Below are positions 1 to 8,693 of a stretch of 29,605 nucleotides of DNA, piece by piece. Positions within the stretch are counted from its first letter, which is position 1. Each line of letters starts with the position of its first letter. The DNA comes from Pseudomonadota bacterium (GTDB taxonomy: Bacteria; Pseudomonadota; Alphaproteobacteria; Rhizobiales; Xanthobacteraceae): positions 1 to 29,605 of the forward strand of contig JAFAFP010000152.1 in assembly GCA_023423415.1 (NCBI GenBank), given 5' to 3'. Under the pieces are notes generated by a model. The model saw only the letters and a program-made list of their open reading frames with translations, was not told the origin of the DNA and did not search any database. The position numbers were made by a program, and so were the translations under genes.

Positions 1-1893
1 GAAGTTGTGCGGGATGAACGCGGCGCGCGCGACAGCGGCGATGGTGACGCCGTGATTGGTGCCCACAACAGAAAAGCGACCCGCTTCGAACTGCACGTCA
101 CGGTCGGACGCCTCAAGCAAATGAGCGGCGATCAGCCGGCCCTTCTCGATGATCTTGTCGGCCGCCACCGACAGCGCCGATCCGCCGACCGCGATGCTGC
201 GAGAGCCGAACGTTCCTGTGCCGTAGGGAACAGCGTCAGTGTCGCCTTCGATGATCTCGATCTTGCCGACCGGAATGCCAAGACGGGTCGCCAGGATCTG
301 CGCCATCGTCGTGGCGTGGCCCTGCCCATGATTGTGCGTGCCGAGCCGCGCGCGCGCGCTGCCGTCCGGCTCCAGGGTAATCGACGCGGATTCATAGAAG
401 CCAGCCCGGGCGCCGAGCATCCCGGCAAAGCGCGACGGCGCAACGCCGGACGACTCGACGAAACAAGCGATGCCGATGCCGCGCAGACATTTGCGTTTCT
501 CGCTCGTCGCCCGACGCTGTGCAAAGCCACGATAATCGGCGATCTTCAGCGCGCGTTCGAACACTTTCGGGAAATCGCCGCTATCGTAACTCGGACCGAT
601 CGGCGTCTGATACGGCATGACTCCGGAGGGAATGAGATTGCGGCGACGGATCTCCGCACGATCAAGCCCCAACGTGTCCGCAGCGCGATCGGCAAGCCGC
701 TCCAGCACGTAACAGGCTTCAGGTCTGCCTGCACCGCGATAGGCGTCCGTCGGCACGGTGTTGGTGAACACGCCGGTGCATTCGACCGAAATCGCGGGCG
801 TGCGGTACACACCGGCGAGCAACGCCGAATAGATCGCGCTCGGGATCGCGGCGCCGAAGGTCGAGACATAAGCGCCGATATTGGCAATGGTCTTCACGCG
901 CAACGCGAGATAGCTACCGTCTCCATCCAGCGCGAGTTCGGCATGCGTCGCGTGATCGCGCGCCTGATAGTCCGAGAGAAAGCTTTCAGTGCGGCTGGCC
1001 ACCCAACGCACCGGCCTGTTGGCCTTCAGCGCGGCCCAGGTGACGATGGATTCTTCCGGATAGAGCTTGCCCTTGTAGCCAAAGCCGCCGCCGACATCGG
1101 GCGCAATCACCCGCAGCCTGGCTTCGCTGATGTTGAGCTGTTCGGTGACCAGGCGGCGAATATGATGCGGCACCTGAGTCGAACTGTAGAGCGTCAGCTT
1201 GTCGAAACCGTTCGGCGGCACCGCCGTCACTGCCCGCGGCTCGATCGCCGCGCCGCCGATGCGGTGATTGATCAGGTCGATCTCAACGACATGCGCCGCT
1301 GCAGCAAAGCCCGCCTCAACCTTTGCTGTATCACCTCGTACCCAACGAAAGCAGATATTGGATGGTGCAATAGCGTGCAGCCCCGGAGCCTTCGGCGACA
1401 TCGCAAGACGGCCATCGGTCACAGCGTCAAGCGGCTCGTATTCGACCGCGACCAGCTCGGCGGCATCCTGCGCAGCGACCAGCGTGTCGGCGATCACAAT
1501 CGCAATCGGCTCGCCAACATGCCGCACAGTGTCACGCGCCAGCGCGTAGCGTGCGGGTTCGGCCATCGGCGTGCCGTCCGGCGCCTTGATCGCCCACATC
1601 GCCCGCATCGGGCCAATGCCGTCTGCGGCCATGTCGGCGCCGGTGAGAACAGCGATGACACCCGGCGAAGCCAAGGCGGCGGCAATATCGCTGCCAAGCA
1701 GCCGCGCATGCGCGTGCAGCGACCGCACGAACACCGCATGCAACGTGTCTGGAATGTGGAGATCGCTGACGTAGCGACCGGCGCCGGTGAGAAAGCGCGG
1801 ATCCTCAACACGCCGCACCGGCGCGCCAATGCCTTCGCGCGCCGCGATCGAAAGATCGGCTGGACCAGTATCGCCGGTGAGATGGTCGGCCAT
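1..1893 (-). CDS. Xanthine dehydrogenase family, molybdopterin-binding large subunit (partial)
   Basis: This gene starts with ATG at 1893 and stays open for 631 codons to the window edge, so its 3' end is missing. The N-terminus reads GAPVRRVEDPRFLTGAGRY (about residues 22-40), typical of CoxL-like large subunits. A glycine-rich VGGGFGYKG segment follows, and AYRGAGR lies at about residue 384 (bases 724-744). AYRGAGR marks form II CoxL-like hydroxylases; true CO dehydrogenases carry AYxCSFR. Family members use a molybdenum-cytosine-dinucleotide cofactor to hydroxylate aldehydes, purines or N-heteroaromatics, together with FAD and 2Fe-2S subunits. The catalytic glutamate near the C-terminus falls outside the window, and no partner subunit is visible. 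The start lies 6 bases after the dioxygenase stop, so the two are probably cotranscribed. The substrate cannot be read from the sequence. Confidence 0.9.
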   Translation of the reverse strand, partial: MADHLTGDTGPADLSIAAREGIGAPVRRVEDPRFLTGAGRYVSDLHIPDTLHAVFVRSLHAHARLLGSDIAAALASPGVIAVLTGADMAADGIGPMRAMWAIKAPDGTPMAEPARYALARDTVRHVGEPIAIVIADTLVAAQDAAELVAVEYEPLDAVTDGRLAMSPKAPGLHAIAPSNICFRWVRGDTAKVEAGFAAAAHVVEIDLINHRIGGAAIEPRAVTAVPPNGFDKLTLYSSTQVPHHIRRLVTEQLNISEARLRVIAPDVGGGFGYKGKLYPEESIVTWAALKANRPVRWVASRTESFLSDYQARDHATHAELALDGDGSYLALRVKTIANIGAYVSTFGAAIPSAIYSALLAGVYRTPAISVECTGVFTNTVPTDAYRGAGRPEACYVLERLADRAADTLGLDRAEIRRRNLIPSGVMPYQTPIGPSYDSGDFPKVFERALKIADYRGFAQRRATSEKRKCLRGIGIACFVESSGVAPSRFAGMLGARAGFYESASITLEPDGSARARLGTHNHGQGHATTMAQILATRLGIPVGKIEIIEGDTDAVPYGTGTFGSRSIAVGGSALSVAADKIIEKGRLIAAHLLEASDRDVQFEAGRFSVVGTNHGVTIAAVARAAFIPHNF

Positions 1894-1899
1894 GAGCCG

Positions 1900-2934
1900 C
1901 TATTGCATCTCCTCGCGCAGAACGTCGAGCTTCTCGAACACGACCTTGTCCGACACGATGAAGATATCGGCTTCGCCCTCGAGCGCCTGATGACTCGCCC
2001 ATGACCAGGACGGAATGGTGAAGACGTCGTTCTTCGTCCACTCGAATGTCTTGTCGCCGATGGTCGAGCGGCCGGAGCCGGCAACGACGAGGCAGATCAT
2101 GCTGTAGGCGCCGCGTTTCGGACGGGTCGTGACATTCTTCGACAACCGCATCGCATAGCAGTCCAGCGTCGACATCACGGCGCCGCCGGTTTCCGGATTG
2201 ACGTAGCGAAGCAGCCGCGATCCGTCGGCACGAGCCGGGATCTCGGACAATGTCTGTCGTGTCAGTTCGCCTGAATAGTGATATTTCGGCGAGCTTGGTT
2301 CATGCGTCGGCGCATCGGCGAGGGAAAGGCCCGAGGCGCGCCAGCGGCGCTCGTCGCCCTCATCGACCTTCCAGAACTCTTCGTCCTTCGGATTGCCGGG
2401 CTCAAAGAAATGCGCATTCAAACCACGCAGCAACGGCATATTCGCCGCATCGAACCAGATGATCCGGTTCTTGCTCGGATTGACATGGCCGTGCCAGGCC
2501 ATCGGCGGCGTCAGGATCAGATCGCCGGCTTTCATCTCGCACCAGCGCCCGTTGACGATGGTTGCCGCTCCATCCGCCTGCGTGGCGAAGCGGATCGCGG
2601 CGCCCGTATGCCGATGCGGCCGCGCCTGCTCGCCGGGATCGAGCACAGTGAAAGCGCCCAGCATGGTGCCGGTCGTTGCCGTTTCCTGTCCGAAATTCGG
2701 ATGCGACATGATCAGCGCGCGGCGCTCGATGTCACCGATGGCCACCTCTTTGACCGAACGATGCAGCAACTCTTCCGTATCCTTCCACGGCCAGTGATGC
2801 GGCGTATCGGCCGGCATCGGCTGGAACGGCGTGATGCGCTTGTAGCGGTCCCAAAGCGGGTGCAGCGCCTTGGCCTCGACTTCTGCAATGAACGGCGATC
2901 CGGCGCCGACTTCGGCTGCGGGTGCATGGGCCAT
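1900..2934 (-). CDS. Gentisate 1,2-dioxygenase-like bicupin ring-cleaving dioxygenase
   Basis: The 344-residue product has the two-cupin layout of gentisate 1,2-dioxygenase, a non-heme Fe(II) enzyme that opens gentisate to maleylpyruvate. In the N-terminal cupin, PHRHTGAAIRF supplies His107 and His109, and AWHGH supplies His148. These match the expected iron-binding triad of the family. The C-terminal cupin covers about residues 255-330. The length is close to characterised gentisate, salicylate and 1-hydroxy-2-naphthoate dioxygenases, so the ring substrate is uncertain. A GAGGAG ribosome-binding site precedes the ATG at 2934. The gene lies downstream of an ABC importer and directly upstream of the molybdenum hydroxylase gene, which suggests a shared catabolic pathway. 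No maleylpyruvate hydrolase or isomerase gene is visible. Confidence 0.85.
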   Translation of the reverse strand: MAHAPAAEVGAGSPFIAEVEAKALHPLWDRYKRITPFQPMPADTPHHWPWKDTEELLHRSVKEVAIGDIERRALIMSHPNFGQETATTGTMLGAFTVLDPGEQARPHRHTGAAIRFATQADGAATIVNGRWCEMKAGDLILTPPMAWHGHVNPSKNRIIWFDAANMPLLRGLNAHFFEPGNPKDEEFWKVDEGDERRWRASGLSLADAPTHEPSSPKYHYSGELTRQTLSEIPARADGSRLLRYVNPETGGAVMSTLDCYAMRLSKNVTTRPKRGAYSMICLVVAGSGRSTIGDKTFEWTKNDVFTIPSWSWASHQALEGEADIFIVSDKVVFEKLDVLREEMQ

Positions 2935-2951
2935 GAGACTCTCCTCGGTCT

Positions 2952-3086
2952 GTCATTCCGGGACGCGGGCTAAAAACCCGCGAGCCCGGAATCCAGAAAC
3001 ATCATTCGTATTCTTCTCTCTGGGTTCCGGTCCGCCTCGCAGCCAGGTTTACGCTGGCTGCGTACGCTTGCGAGCGACGGAATGAC
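2952..3086. repeat. Interspersed palindromic repeat between the importer and dioxygenase genes
   Basis: The perfect 9-base ends GTCATTCCG (2952-2960) and CGGAATGAC (3078-3086) are inverted. An internal hairpin, GCGGGC-TAAAAA-CCCGC, lies near 2966-2981. Further imperfectly complementary blocks (CCCGGAATCCAG against CTGGGTTCCGG) sit between the ends. Mobile-looking repeats with GTCATTCCGG ends are common between genes in Bradyrhizobium-like genomes; that comparison is from memory. The repeat splits an otherwise tightly packed gene series and could reduce or terminate readthrough into the dioxygenase gene. Confidence 0.6.
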
Positions 3087-3103
3087 CAGTTTGTTACTCG
3101 CGA

Positions 3104-4039
3104 TCAGCCCTTCGGCAGCTTCTCGTCGACGTTGGTGCTGTCAATGATGACATGCTTGATGAAGACCTGCGGGTTCACCTTGTCACCCTTCAGATATTGC
3201 GCGAGCACATCGACACCCATGCGGCCCCATAGGACGGGGTTCAGTTCAATGGTCATGCCGAGATTGCCCTCCTTCAACGAGCGCAGCGCCGGCGGCACGC
3301 CATTCATGCCGGTGACCAGGGTCTGGCCCTTGCGGTTCGCCGCAAGCACCGCTTGCGTGGCGCCGAGCGCGACGTCATCGTTGGCTGTGTAGATGGCTGC
3401 GAGATCCGGGTTGGCGACCAATGCGTCTTCGGTGTTCTTGAGGCCACGCTCGCGCGTCAGCGGCCCGTCGGTCTTGAACACGACCTTGATGTCCGGGTAC
3501 TTCGCCATCACCTCGTTATAACCTTCGGCCAGATTGCGGAAGGTCGGCGCGCCGGACGGACCAAGCAGCATCGCCACCTTGCCCTTGCCGCCGATTTTCT
3601 TGGCGGTCCATTCGGCAATGTCGCGACCGATCTGCTTTTCGTCCATCGCCACGTGCAATGTCTGGTTCGGCGAGGTCGATCCACGCGCAACCGATACGAT
3701 CGGCACCTTGCCGGCAGCGGCGGCGTCGTAAGCGGCGTTCACGCCGGTCGCATCGATCGGCGAGATCAGGATGCCCTTCACGCCACGCGCGACCAGATCC
3801 TGCACGCCGTTGATCTGCTTGAGCTTGTCTTCGTTCGACGAGACCGAGACGACGTCCCAGCCAAGCTCAGCAGCCCGCGCCCGGACACCGCGCAGCATGG
3901 CGATGTAGAACGGGTTGTCGTCCTGCGGGAAGGCGACGCCAATCGTCGTCTTGCCTTGTGCCTGTACCGGCGTCGCCGGAACGGACAATAAACCGGCCGT
4001 GGCAAATGCAGCAGCAAAGAACAGTCCAAGCTTTCTCAT
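3104..4039 (-). CDS. Ribose-type ABC transporter periplasmic substrate-binding protein
   Basis: The 311-residue product opens with a Sec signal peptide: MRK, a hydrophobic stretch, then a probable cleavage site near VQAQG at residues 25-29. The mature part is a periplasmic binding protein of the LacI/RbsB type 1 fold. It shows the first strand TTIGVAFPQDDNPFYIAM, the GILISPIDATGVNAAYDAA segment and a YTANDDVALGATQA segment, all typical of the ribose/xylose/autoinducer cluster. It would deliver a small ligand to the permease and ATPase encoded upstream. The start has a good GGAGAGGG ribosome-binding site. Family members also bind non-sugar ligands, and the neighbouring aromatic-degradation genes make an aromatic ligand possible. 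Confidence 0.88.
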   Translation of the reverse strand: MRKLGLFFAAAFATAGLLSVPATPVQAQGKTTIGVAFPQDDNPFYIAMLRGVRARAAELGWDVVSVSSNEDKLKQINGVQDLVARGVKGILISPIDATGVNAAYDAAAAGKVPIVSVARGSTSPNQTLHVAMDEKQIGRDIAEWTAKKIGGKGKVAMLLGPSGAPTFRNLAEGYNEVMAKYPDIKVVFKTDGPLTRERGLKNTEDALVANPDLAAIYTANDDVALGATQAVLAANRKGQTLVTGMNGVPPALRSLKEGNLGMTIELNPVLWGRMGVDVLAQYLKGDKVNPQVFIKHVIIDSTNVDEKLPKG

Positions 4040-4076
4040 TGTCCCTCTCCGTTAACGCTTCAAATCAAGTTGCAAC

Positions 4077-5024
4077 CTAACGTTTGGATCGCAAGCTATC
4101 GGCCGCGGCGGCCGCGATGATGACCGCGCCGATGGCAACACGCTGCCAGTAGGAATCGACGTTCAGAAGATTCAGGCTGTTGCCGAGAATGATCATGATG
4201 AACACGCCGATCACGCTCTTGTAGAGCGTGCCCTCGCCGCCATGCAGTGCGGCGCCGCCGAGCACCACCGCAGCGATCGCGGTCAATTCGTAAAACTCGC
4301 CGGCGGTCGGCTGGCCCGACTGCAATCGCGCCGCCAGCATTACGCCGGCAACGCCGGCCAGTGCCCCGCAAACCACATAGGTCGAGGCGGTGATGCGCGC
4401 GGTCGGAACGCCCGACAGATACGCCGCCTCACGGCCGCCGCCGGTCGCATAAACTTGCCGGCCGAACGGCGTCGCATGCATGACCCAGGATAATACAATG
4501 AGCAGGATGATCGGCACCCACACCAGTGCGTGAAGGCCGAGAATCCGCGTCGAACCGAAGGCGACGAAGCTCGATGGCAGACCTTCCGGACCTTCGATCG
4601 GCGCTCCGCCGGTGATGAGAAACACCACGCCGCGCACCAGCACCATCGTTCCCAGCGTGGTGATGAAGGGATTGACCTTGAAATACGCGATGATGACGCC
4701 GTTGACGAGACCGACGAGCGCACCGGCGAGAATGCCAGCCAGGACACCGGCGGCAATTCCGGCCTCCAGCATCACCATCGCCGCAACGCATCCGGACAAG
4801 GCGGCAGTCGAGCCGACCGACAGATCGAAGCCGCCGCCGATGATGACGAAGGTCATCCCCATGGCGATCACCGCCATGATCGATGACTGCACCAGGATGT
4901 TGTTGAGGTTGATCGGCGACAGGAAGCGATCGGTCAGCATCGTCGTGACGACGCACAACAGGACCAGGGTGATGAGCGGAATCTGTCCCAGCAAACGCGA
5001 CGATTGAGCTTTGGACAGATTCAT
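4077..5024 (-). CDS. Ribose-type ABC transporter permease (RbsC-like)
   Basis: The 315-residue, highly hydrophobic product belongs to the BPD transport family 2 (RbsC/AraH). Characteristic segments are MAVIAMGMTFVIIGGGFDLS in the first third, NPFITTLGTMVLVRG in the middle and VVLGGAALHGGEGTL near the C-terminus, the last contacting the ATPase. About eight to ten membrane spans are evident. Its ATG at 5024 overlaps the ATPase stop in an ATGA arrangement (5021-5024), so translation is probably coupled. A 37-base gap with its own ribosome-binding site separates it from the binding-protein gene. The likely role is forming the inner-membrane channel of the importer. Confidence 0.9.
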   Translation of the reverse strand: MNLSKAQSSRLLGQIPLITLVLLCVVTTMLTDRFLSPINLNNILVQSSIMAVIAMGMTFVIIGGGFDLSVGSTAALSGCVAAMVMLEAGIAAGVLAGILAGALVGLVNGVIIAYFKVNPFITTLGTMVLVRGVVFLITGGAPIEGPEGLPSSFVAFGSTRILGLHALVWVPIILLIVLSWVMHATPFGRQVYATGGGREAAYLSGVPTARITASTYVVCGALAGVAGVMLAARLQSGQPTAGEFYELTAIAAVVLGGAALHGGEGTLYKSVIGVFIMIILGNSLNLLNVDSYWQRVAIGAVIIAAAAADSLRSKR

Positions 5025-6508
5025 GATCCGCGTTCCCCTCCGATGGACGCGCGCAGGCTGCCCTCGTCCATACCTTCCTTCCGTTCGATCCGATTGATGA
5101 TGCGCCGGTTGCGAACCGCGAGAACCGAGTCGCAGATGCGTGCAAGCTCGGCGAGATCGCTCGAACTGACCAGCACGCCGCCGCCGTCCCGCGTGAATTT
5201 CCGGATCAACGCATGCACATGCATCTTGGCCGCGATGTCGATGCCATGCGTCGGCTCATCCAGCAGCAGCACCGAGACGCGGCGCGCCAGCCATTTGGCG
5301 ATGATGACTTTCTGCTGATTGCCGCCGGACAGCGAACCGACCCGCAGGTCGGGACGTCGCGGACGGATATCCAGCAGTTCCATCAGTTCGTGGACCAGCG
5401 CATCGCCCTTGCGACGATTGATCCAGAACGGATTGTTGTCGCGCACAATGCTCGGCAGGAGAATATTGTCGCGCACCGACTGGTTCATCACCAGGCCGAG
5501 CGCGCGTTCGCCCGGCACGAAGCCGACATCGGATGAGATCGCATCTTTGGGCCGCACGAAACGCGTCTGCTCCCCGCCGGCCAGTCGCACCGTCGCGTGC
5601 TCGCGCCCGGCGCCGAACAGGCGGCGCATGATCTGATCAGTCCCGCTGCCCAATAGTCCCGCAAGCCCCACCACTTCCTTGGCGCGCACCGTCATCCGGT
5701 CGCTTCGCTGGTCGGTCTCTTCAATCAAGGTCTGTCCCGGCTGCGGAGCATCGCCGAACTCCTCATGCGCCATCTTGCCGGTCATGCCCTCGATCAGGTC
5801 TGCCGTCGTGAAGGCACCACGCTGCTTGACCGCAACAATCCGGCCATCGCGCAGGATGGTGCAGCGATCGGCCAGCGTTACGATCTCATCGAGTCGATGC
5901 GAGATGTAGATGATCGCGGTGCCTTGCTGCTTCATACGCTCCAGCACTTCAAACAGCCGCGCGATTTCCCGGTCCTCGAGCGCCGCTGTCGGTTCGTCGA
6001 GAATGAAAACCTTGCAGTTCAGCCGCAAAGCTTTGGCAATCGCCACCAACTGACGCTCGGCAAAGCTCAGCGACTGCACCGGCCGATCGAGGTCGGCCTT
6101 GAAGTTGAGCTGATCGAGATAGATCTGCGCCTCGTCGCGCATGCGCTTGCGGTCGATGCCCGGCAGGATACCGAACAGACGCCGCAACGGCAGGCTGCCG
6201 AGCGCAATATTCTCTGCGATCGACAAGGCCGGCACCAGCCGCAGCTCCTGCGGAATGGTGACGATGCCGGCGAGAATGGATTCCCGCGGGTTGTTGAAGC
6301 TGTGCTGTTGCCCGGCAATTTCGATGACGCCGCTATCGGCGCGATGCACGCCACTCAGGATACGGATCAATGTCGATTTGCCGGCGCCATTCTCGCCAAC
6401 CAGCGCGTGGGTCTCTCCCGCATTCAGGGAGAAATCCACATTGTCGAGCGCCCGCGTTGCGCCAAACGTCTTGGTCAGGCCAGCAACGTTGACGGCGACG
6501 CGCGACAT
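5021..6508 (-). CDS. Ribose-type ABC transporter ATP-binding protein (RbsA-like, two nucleotide-binding domains)
   Basis: The 495-residue product has two fused ABC domains, as in RbsA and MglA. Domain 1 has Walker A GENGAGKST at about residues 38-46, the altered signature LSFAERQ, and Walker B VFILDEPTAAL. Domain 2 keeps LSGGNQQK and VLLLDEPTHGID. Its Walker A position reads GLLGSGTDQI and lacks the lysine, a degeneration that is usual for the second half of this subfamily. The protein would power import through the overlapping permease gene. A 39-base gap separates it from the upstream hydrolase gene, consistent with one transcript. Confidence 0.92.
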   Translation of the reverse strand: MSRVAVNVAGLTKTFGATRALDNVDFSLNAGETHALVGENGAGKSTLIRILSGVHRADSGVIEIAGQQHSFNNPRESILAGIVTIPQELRLVPALSIAENIALGSLPLRRLFGILPGIDRKRMRDEAQIYLDQLNFKADLDRPVQSLSFAERQLVAIAKALRLNCKVFILDEPTAALEDREIARLFEVLERMKQQGTAIIYISHRLDEIVTLADRCTILRDGRIVAVKQRGAFTTADLIEGMTGKMAHEEFGDAPQPGQTLIEETDQRSDRMTVRAKEVVGLAGLLGSGTDQIMRRLFGAGREHATVRLAGGEQTRFVRPKDAISSDVGFVPGERALGLVMNQSVRDNILLPSIVRDNNPFWINRRKGDALVHELMELLDIRPRRPDLRVGSLSGGNQQKVIIAKWLARRVSVLLLDEPTHGIDIAAKMHVHALIRKFTRDGGGVLVSSSDLAELARICDSVLAVRNRRIINRIERKEGMDEGSLRASIGGERGS

Positions 6509-6547
6509 CAGAACATTACCTGTCGGCAGCGTACATCGACAGCCACG

Positions 6548-7375
6548 TCAGCGCTCCTGCATCCAGCGTGTTGCCGCTCTCACCCACACTCCATTCGGAA
6601 TGCCGCTTTCGTAACTGGCGCCGAGATGGTCACAGTCGGGCAGCACAAGCTCCGAAACATCAACCCTCAGCACTTGCAGTTCGGCGATGAACCTTACGGC
6701 CTGCGCGCGAAGGTGCGGGAAATCCTTTTCACCGTAGGCAACAAGGAATGGGGGCGCATCAGCCCGAAGGTGGGTCACTGGCGCAGCATTTCGTTCGCCG
6801 TCGTTCTCCTCCGGACCAAGAAATCGCGGCCGCATCGAAAGACCGGAGTCTGGACCGAAGACGTAAGTGCCTGAGATCGGCAGCGCGCCGCGGATCACGT
6901 TGGCGGGCAAACCGCGCGACGCGGTCCAGTCGCTGCGCAAGGCTGCCAACGCAGCCAAATGTCCACCGGCAGAATGTCCGCCAACAAAAATGCGGTCCGG
7001 CTTGCCGCCATATTCCGCCGCTCCGCGATGGACCAGCGCAATGGCGTCAAGCACATCATGATAGCCATTTGGAAAAACGTGCTGCGGTGCCAACCGGTAA
7101 CCCGCAGTCACAAACGTCACCCCATGCGCCGCCAAGGCCGGCGCCATAAACAGCATCCATTCCTTGTAGCCATTGGTCCAGCCGCCGCCGTGCAGCGCGA
7201 CGAACACATCGCCGCTGGGATTCTTCGCCGGAACGATCGTCAGCGCCTGATAAGGGTCATCGCCATAGGCGATTTCCACGCCGTTCACGCCACGTCCCAG
7301 ACGTAGCACCTCGTCGTGATACTTTGCGCCAATCGCAGTGAACGGCTCCTGCGCCGGATACTCACCTGGTAACAC
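6548..7375 (-). CDS. Alpha/beta hydrolase (esterase/kynurenine-formamidase-like)
   Basis: The 275-residue product is a hormone-sensitive-lipase-like alpha/beta hydrolase. It has the oxyanion-hole motif LHGGGW at residues 61-66 and the nucleophile elbow GGHSAGG with Ser135. Probable partners are Asp218 (AYGEKDFP) and His250 (LPDCDHLGAS). Such enzymes cleave small carboxylic esters or N-formyl amides. The start is a GTG at 7375, five bases after a GAGGGG ribosome-binding site, and I see no better in-frame ATG nearby. It is the first gene of the probable hydrolase-importer-dioxygenase-hydroxylase operon, so it may release the ring compound from an ester or amide precursor. The exact substrate is unknown. 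Confidence 0.83.
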   Translation of the reverse strand: MLPGEYPAQEPFTAIGAKYHDEVLRLGRGVNGVEIAYGDDPYQALTIVPAKNPSGDVFVALHGGGWTNGYKEWMLFMAPALAAHGVTFVTAGYRLAPQHVFPNGYHDVLDAIALVHRGAAEYGGKPDRIFVGGHSAGGHLAALAALRSDWTASRGLPANVIRGALPISGTYVFGPDSGLSMRPRFLGPEENDGERNAAPVTHLRADAPPFLVAYGEKDFPHLRAQAVRFIAELQVLRVDVSELVLPDCDHLGASYESGIPNGVWVRAATRWMQER

Positions 7376-7482
7376 GCAAGCCCCTCATTGACACCGGCAC
7401 ATTCCCCGCGCGCCGGCGCATACGATGCAGCATTCCCACCGGCACATCCGGCTGTTGAAATACTCAACGTCAAGGAGAGCCC

Positions 7483-7504
7483 TGTCAATAGTGAATGGTA
7501 TTCA
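7483..7504 (-). promoter_or_regulatory. Candidate operator and -35 element for the hydrolase operon
   Basis: TGAAT-GGT-ATTCA (7492-7504) is a perfect inverted repeat overlapping the TetR-gene stop. Immediately next to it on the minus strand is a consensus -35 hexamer TTGACA (7488-7483). The -10 is less clear; GAGTAT at 7465-7460 gives a 17-base spacer but is a weak match. The arrangement fits control of the operon starting at 7375 by the adjacent TetR-type regulator. This is inference from position and symmetry only. Confidence 0.35.
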
Positions 7505-8179
7505 TTTATCCGACAGGCCTGTCTTCATTTTGCGCTGCGGCATAGCGCGAGACGGGGTCATGCGACGCGACGTTTTTGCCACGACACCCTTCGATGCTCT
7601 CGCTGACTCGCCGGCAATCATCAGCTTCATGATGGCGGCAATTTCACTCATATCCGAGCGCGTTCCGCCAACATGATGTCGAACCACAAACCCATCAAAG
7701 GTCATCAGAAGGATGTGAGCGAGCCTGTCATTCTCGATGAGCCCCTGCCGGTCAGCAGGCAGGGCGCGGGACAGCAAACTGGATAACGCCGCTTCGGAGC
7801 GCGACAACAAGTCGCTGCGAAAAGGCTCATCCCTATCGGTCGTCGAAACCGCCTGCATCAGATTGTTGGCGAATCCGTTGTCCTCGACAGGCAGCTCGAT
7901 CCACACAGTCCGCACGATATGCAGAAGCCTCTCGTCGGCATCGTCGATCGTCGCCAGTTCGCGCTCCAACTGCCCCAATCGCTGGTTCAGCCACGGCTCA
8001 TACACCGCGTAGAAAATCTCGAACTTCGAGCGGAAATAGACGTACACGTTGGACGGCGCGATGCCGGCGGCGCGACCGATGTCGGCGACCGATGTTCCAA
8101 GATAACTTTGCGTGCGAAAAAGCTTGTAGGCGCCATCGACGATGGCGTCGCGAACGTGAGCTTTTTTGACCTGAGCCAT
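7502..8179 (-). CDS. TetR/AcrR family transcriptional regulator
   Basis: The 225-residue product begins with a TetR-type DNA-binding domain. Its helix-turn-helix lies at about residues 29-52 (TSVADIGRAAGIAPSNVYVYFRSK), followed by a helical ligand-binding domain to about residue 195. The last 30 residues are rich in Lys, Arg and Ser and look disordered. The gene precedes the hydrolase-importer operon on the same strand with a 126-base gap, so it is a plausible local repressor that senses the imported compound. No clear Shine-Dalgarno sequence precedes the ATG at 8179; translation may be weak or leaderless, or the start may be wrong. Confidence 0.85.
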   Translation of the reverse strand: MAQVKKAHVRDAIVDGAYKLFRTQSYLGTSVADIGRAAGIAPSNVYVYFRSKFEIFYAVYEPWLNQRLGQLERELATIDDADERLLHIVRTVWIELPVEDNGFANNLMQAVSTTDRDEPFRSDLLSRSEAALSSLLSRALPADRQGLIENDRLAHILLMTFDGFVVRHHVGGTRSDMSEIAAIMKLMIAGESARASKGVVAKTSRRMTPSRAMPQRKMKTGLSDK

Positions 8180-8693
8180 TAATCAACAACAATCTGCGTC
8201 AGCCGAAAATCTGAGCGACGCAATGTTCTTGATTTCGACCCCTCGGGCAATCCGATTCTGAAGAGACGGAACGTCGTCTGATGAACCGCCCTCCGGTCTG
8301 AGTCGGAAAAGCGACATTCCACGATCGGCAGCGCTGACCCTTGCTCGATCGGCTATCGATGCATACCGCAAACAGGCAATACGCGAGCCTCCTCATTTTC
8401 AATGAAGCTTCGCGCGGGCTCCTCATTCACGTCACACGGCTGCCAGCATCCCCGCGCTACGACTGATCGTAGTTGAACAAGCCGCCCGTTATCACCGCGT
8501 GGTTAACGCGAGCGGTACGATGTTATTTACACATAGAGGGCGGACAATCACAGAGTATCGAATCCATCATGTTTTTCAGATGACTACGACTACTTCTTCG
8601 GATTAACCATCGTAAACGTCGGCACAAGACAACCGCACGGGAGACGGTTAATATTGAGTTAATAGCGACGGATAAATTGGAAGTGCGGCAACC
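8180..8693. other. Intergenic region between divergent regulator and carbamoyltransferase-like genes
   Basis: I find no convincing gene in these 514 bases. Open frames inside it have no recognisable protein features. It must hold the promoters of the TetR gene (leftward) and the carbamoyltransferase-like gene (rightward). Small symmetric elements are CTACGA-CTGA-TCGTAG at 8457-8472 and AACCG-N9-CGGTT near 8629-8647. The last 60 bases before 8694 are AT-rich and include TTAATATTGAGTTAATA, a likely promoter area, but no hexamer pair with good spacing could be fixed. Confidence 0.5.

Noticed and set aside
7..2004. A 665-codon plus-strand open frame
   Set aside because: It runs antisense to the molybdenum hydroxylase gene, which has clear family motifs (VEDPRFLTGAGRY, AYRGAGR). 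The plus frame is Arg/His/Asp-rich with no recognisable domain, as expected for an antisense shadow in GC-rich DNA.
5765..6874. A 369-codon plus-strand open frame
   Set aside because: It is antisense to the ABC ATPase and hydrolase genes, both with intact motifs, and has no recognisable protein features.
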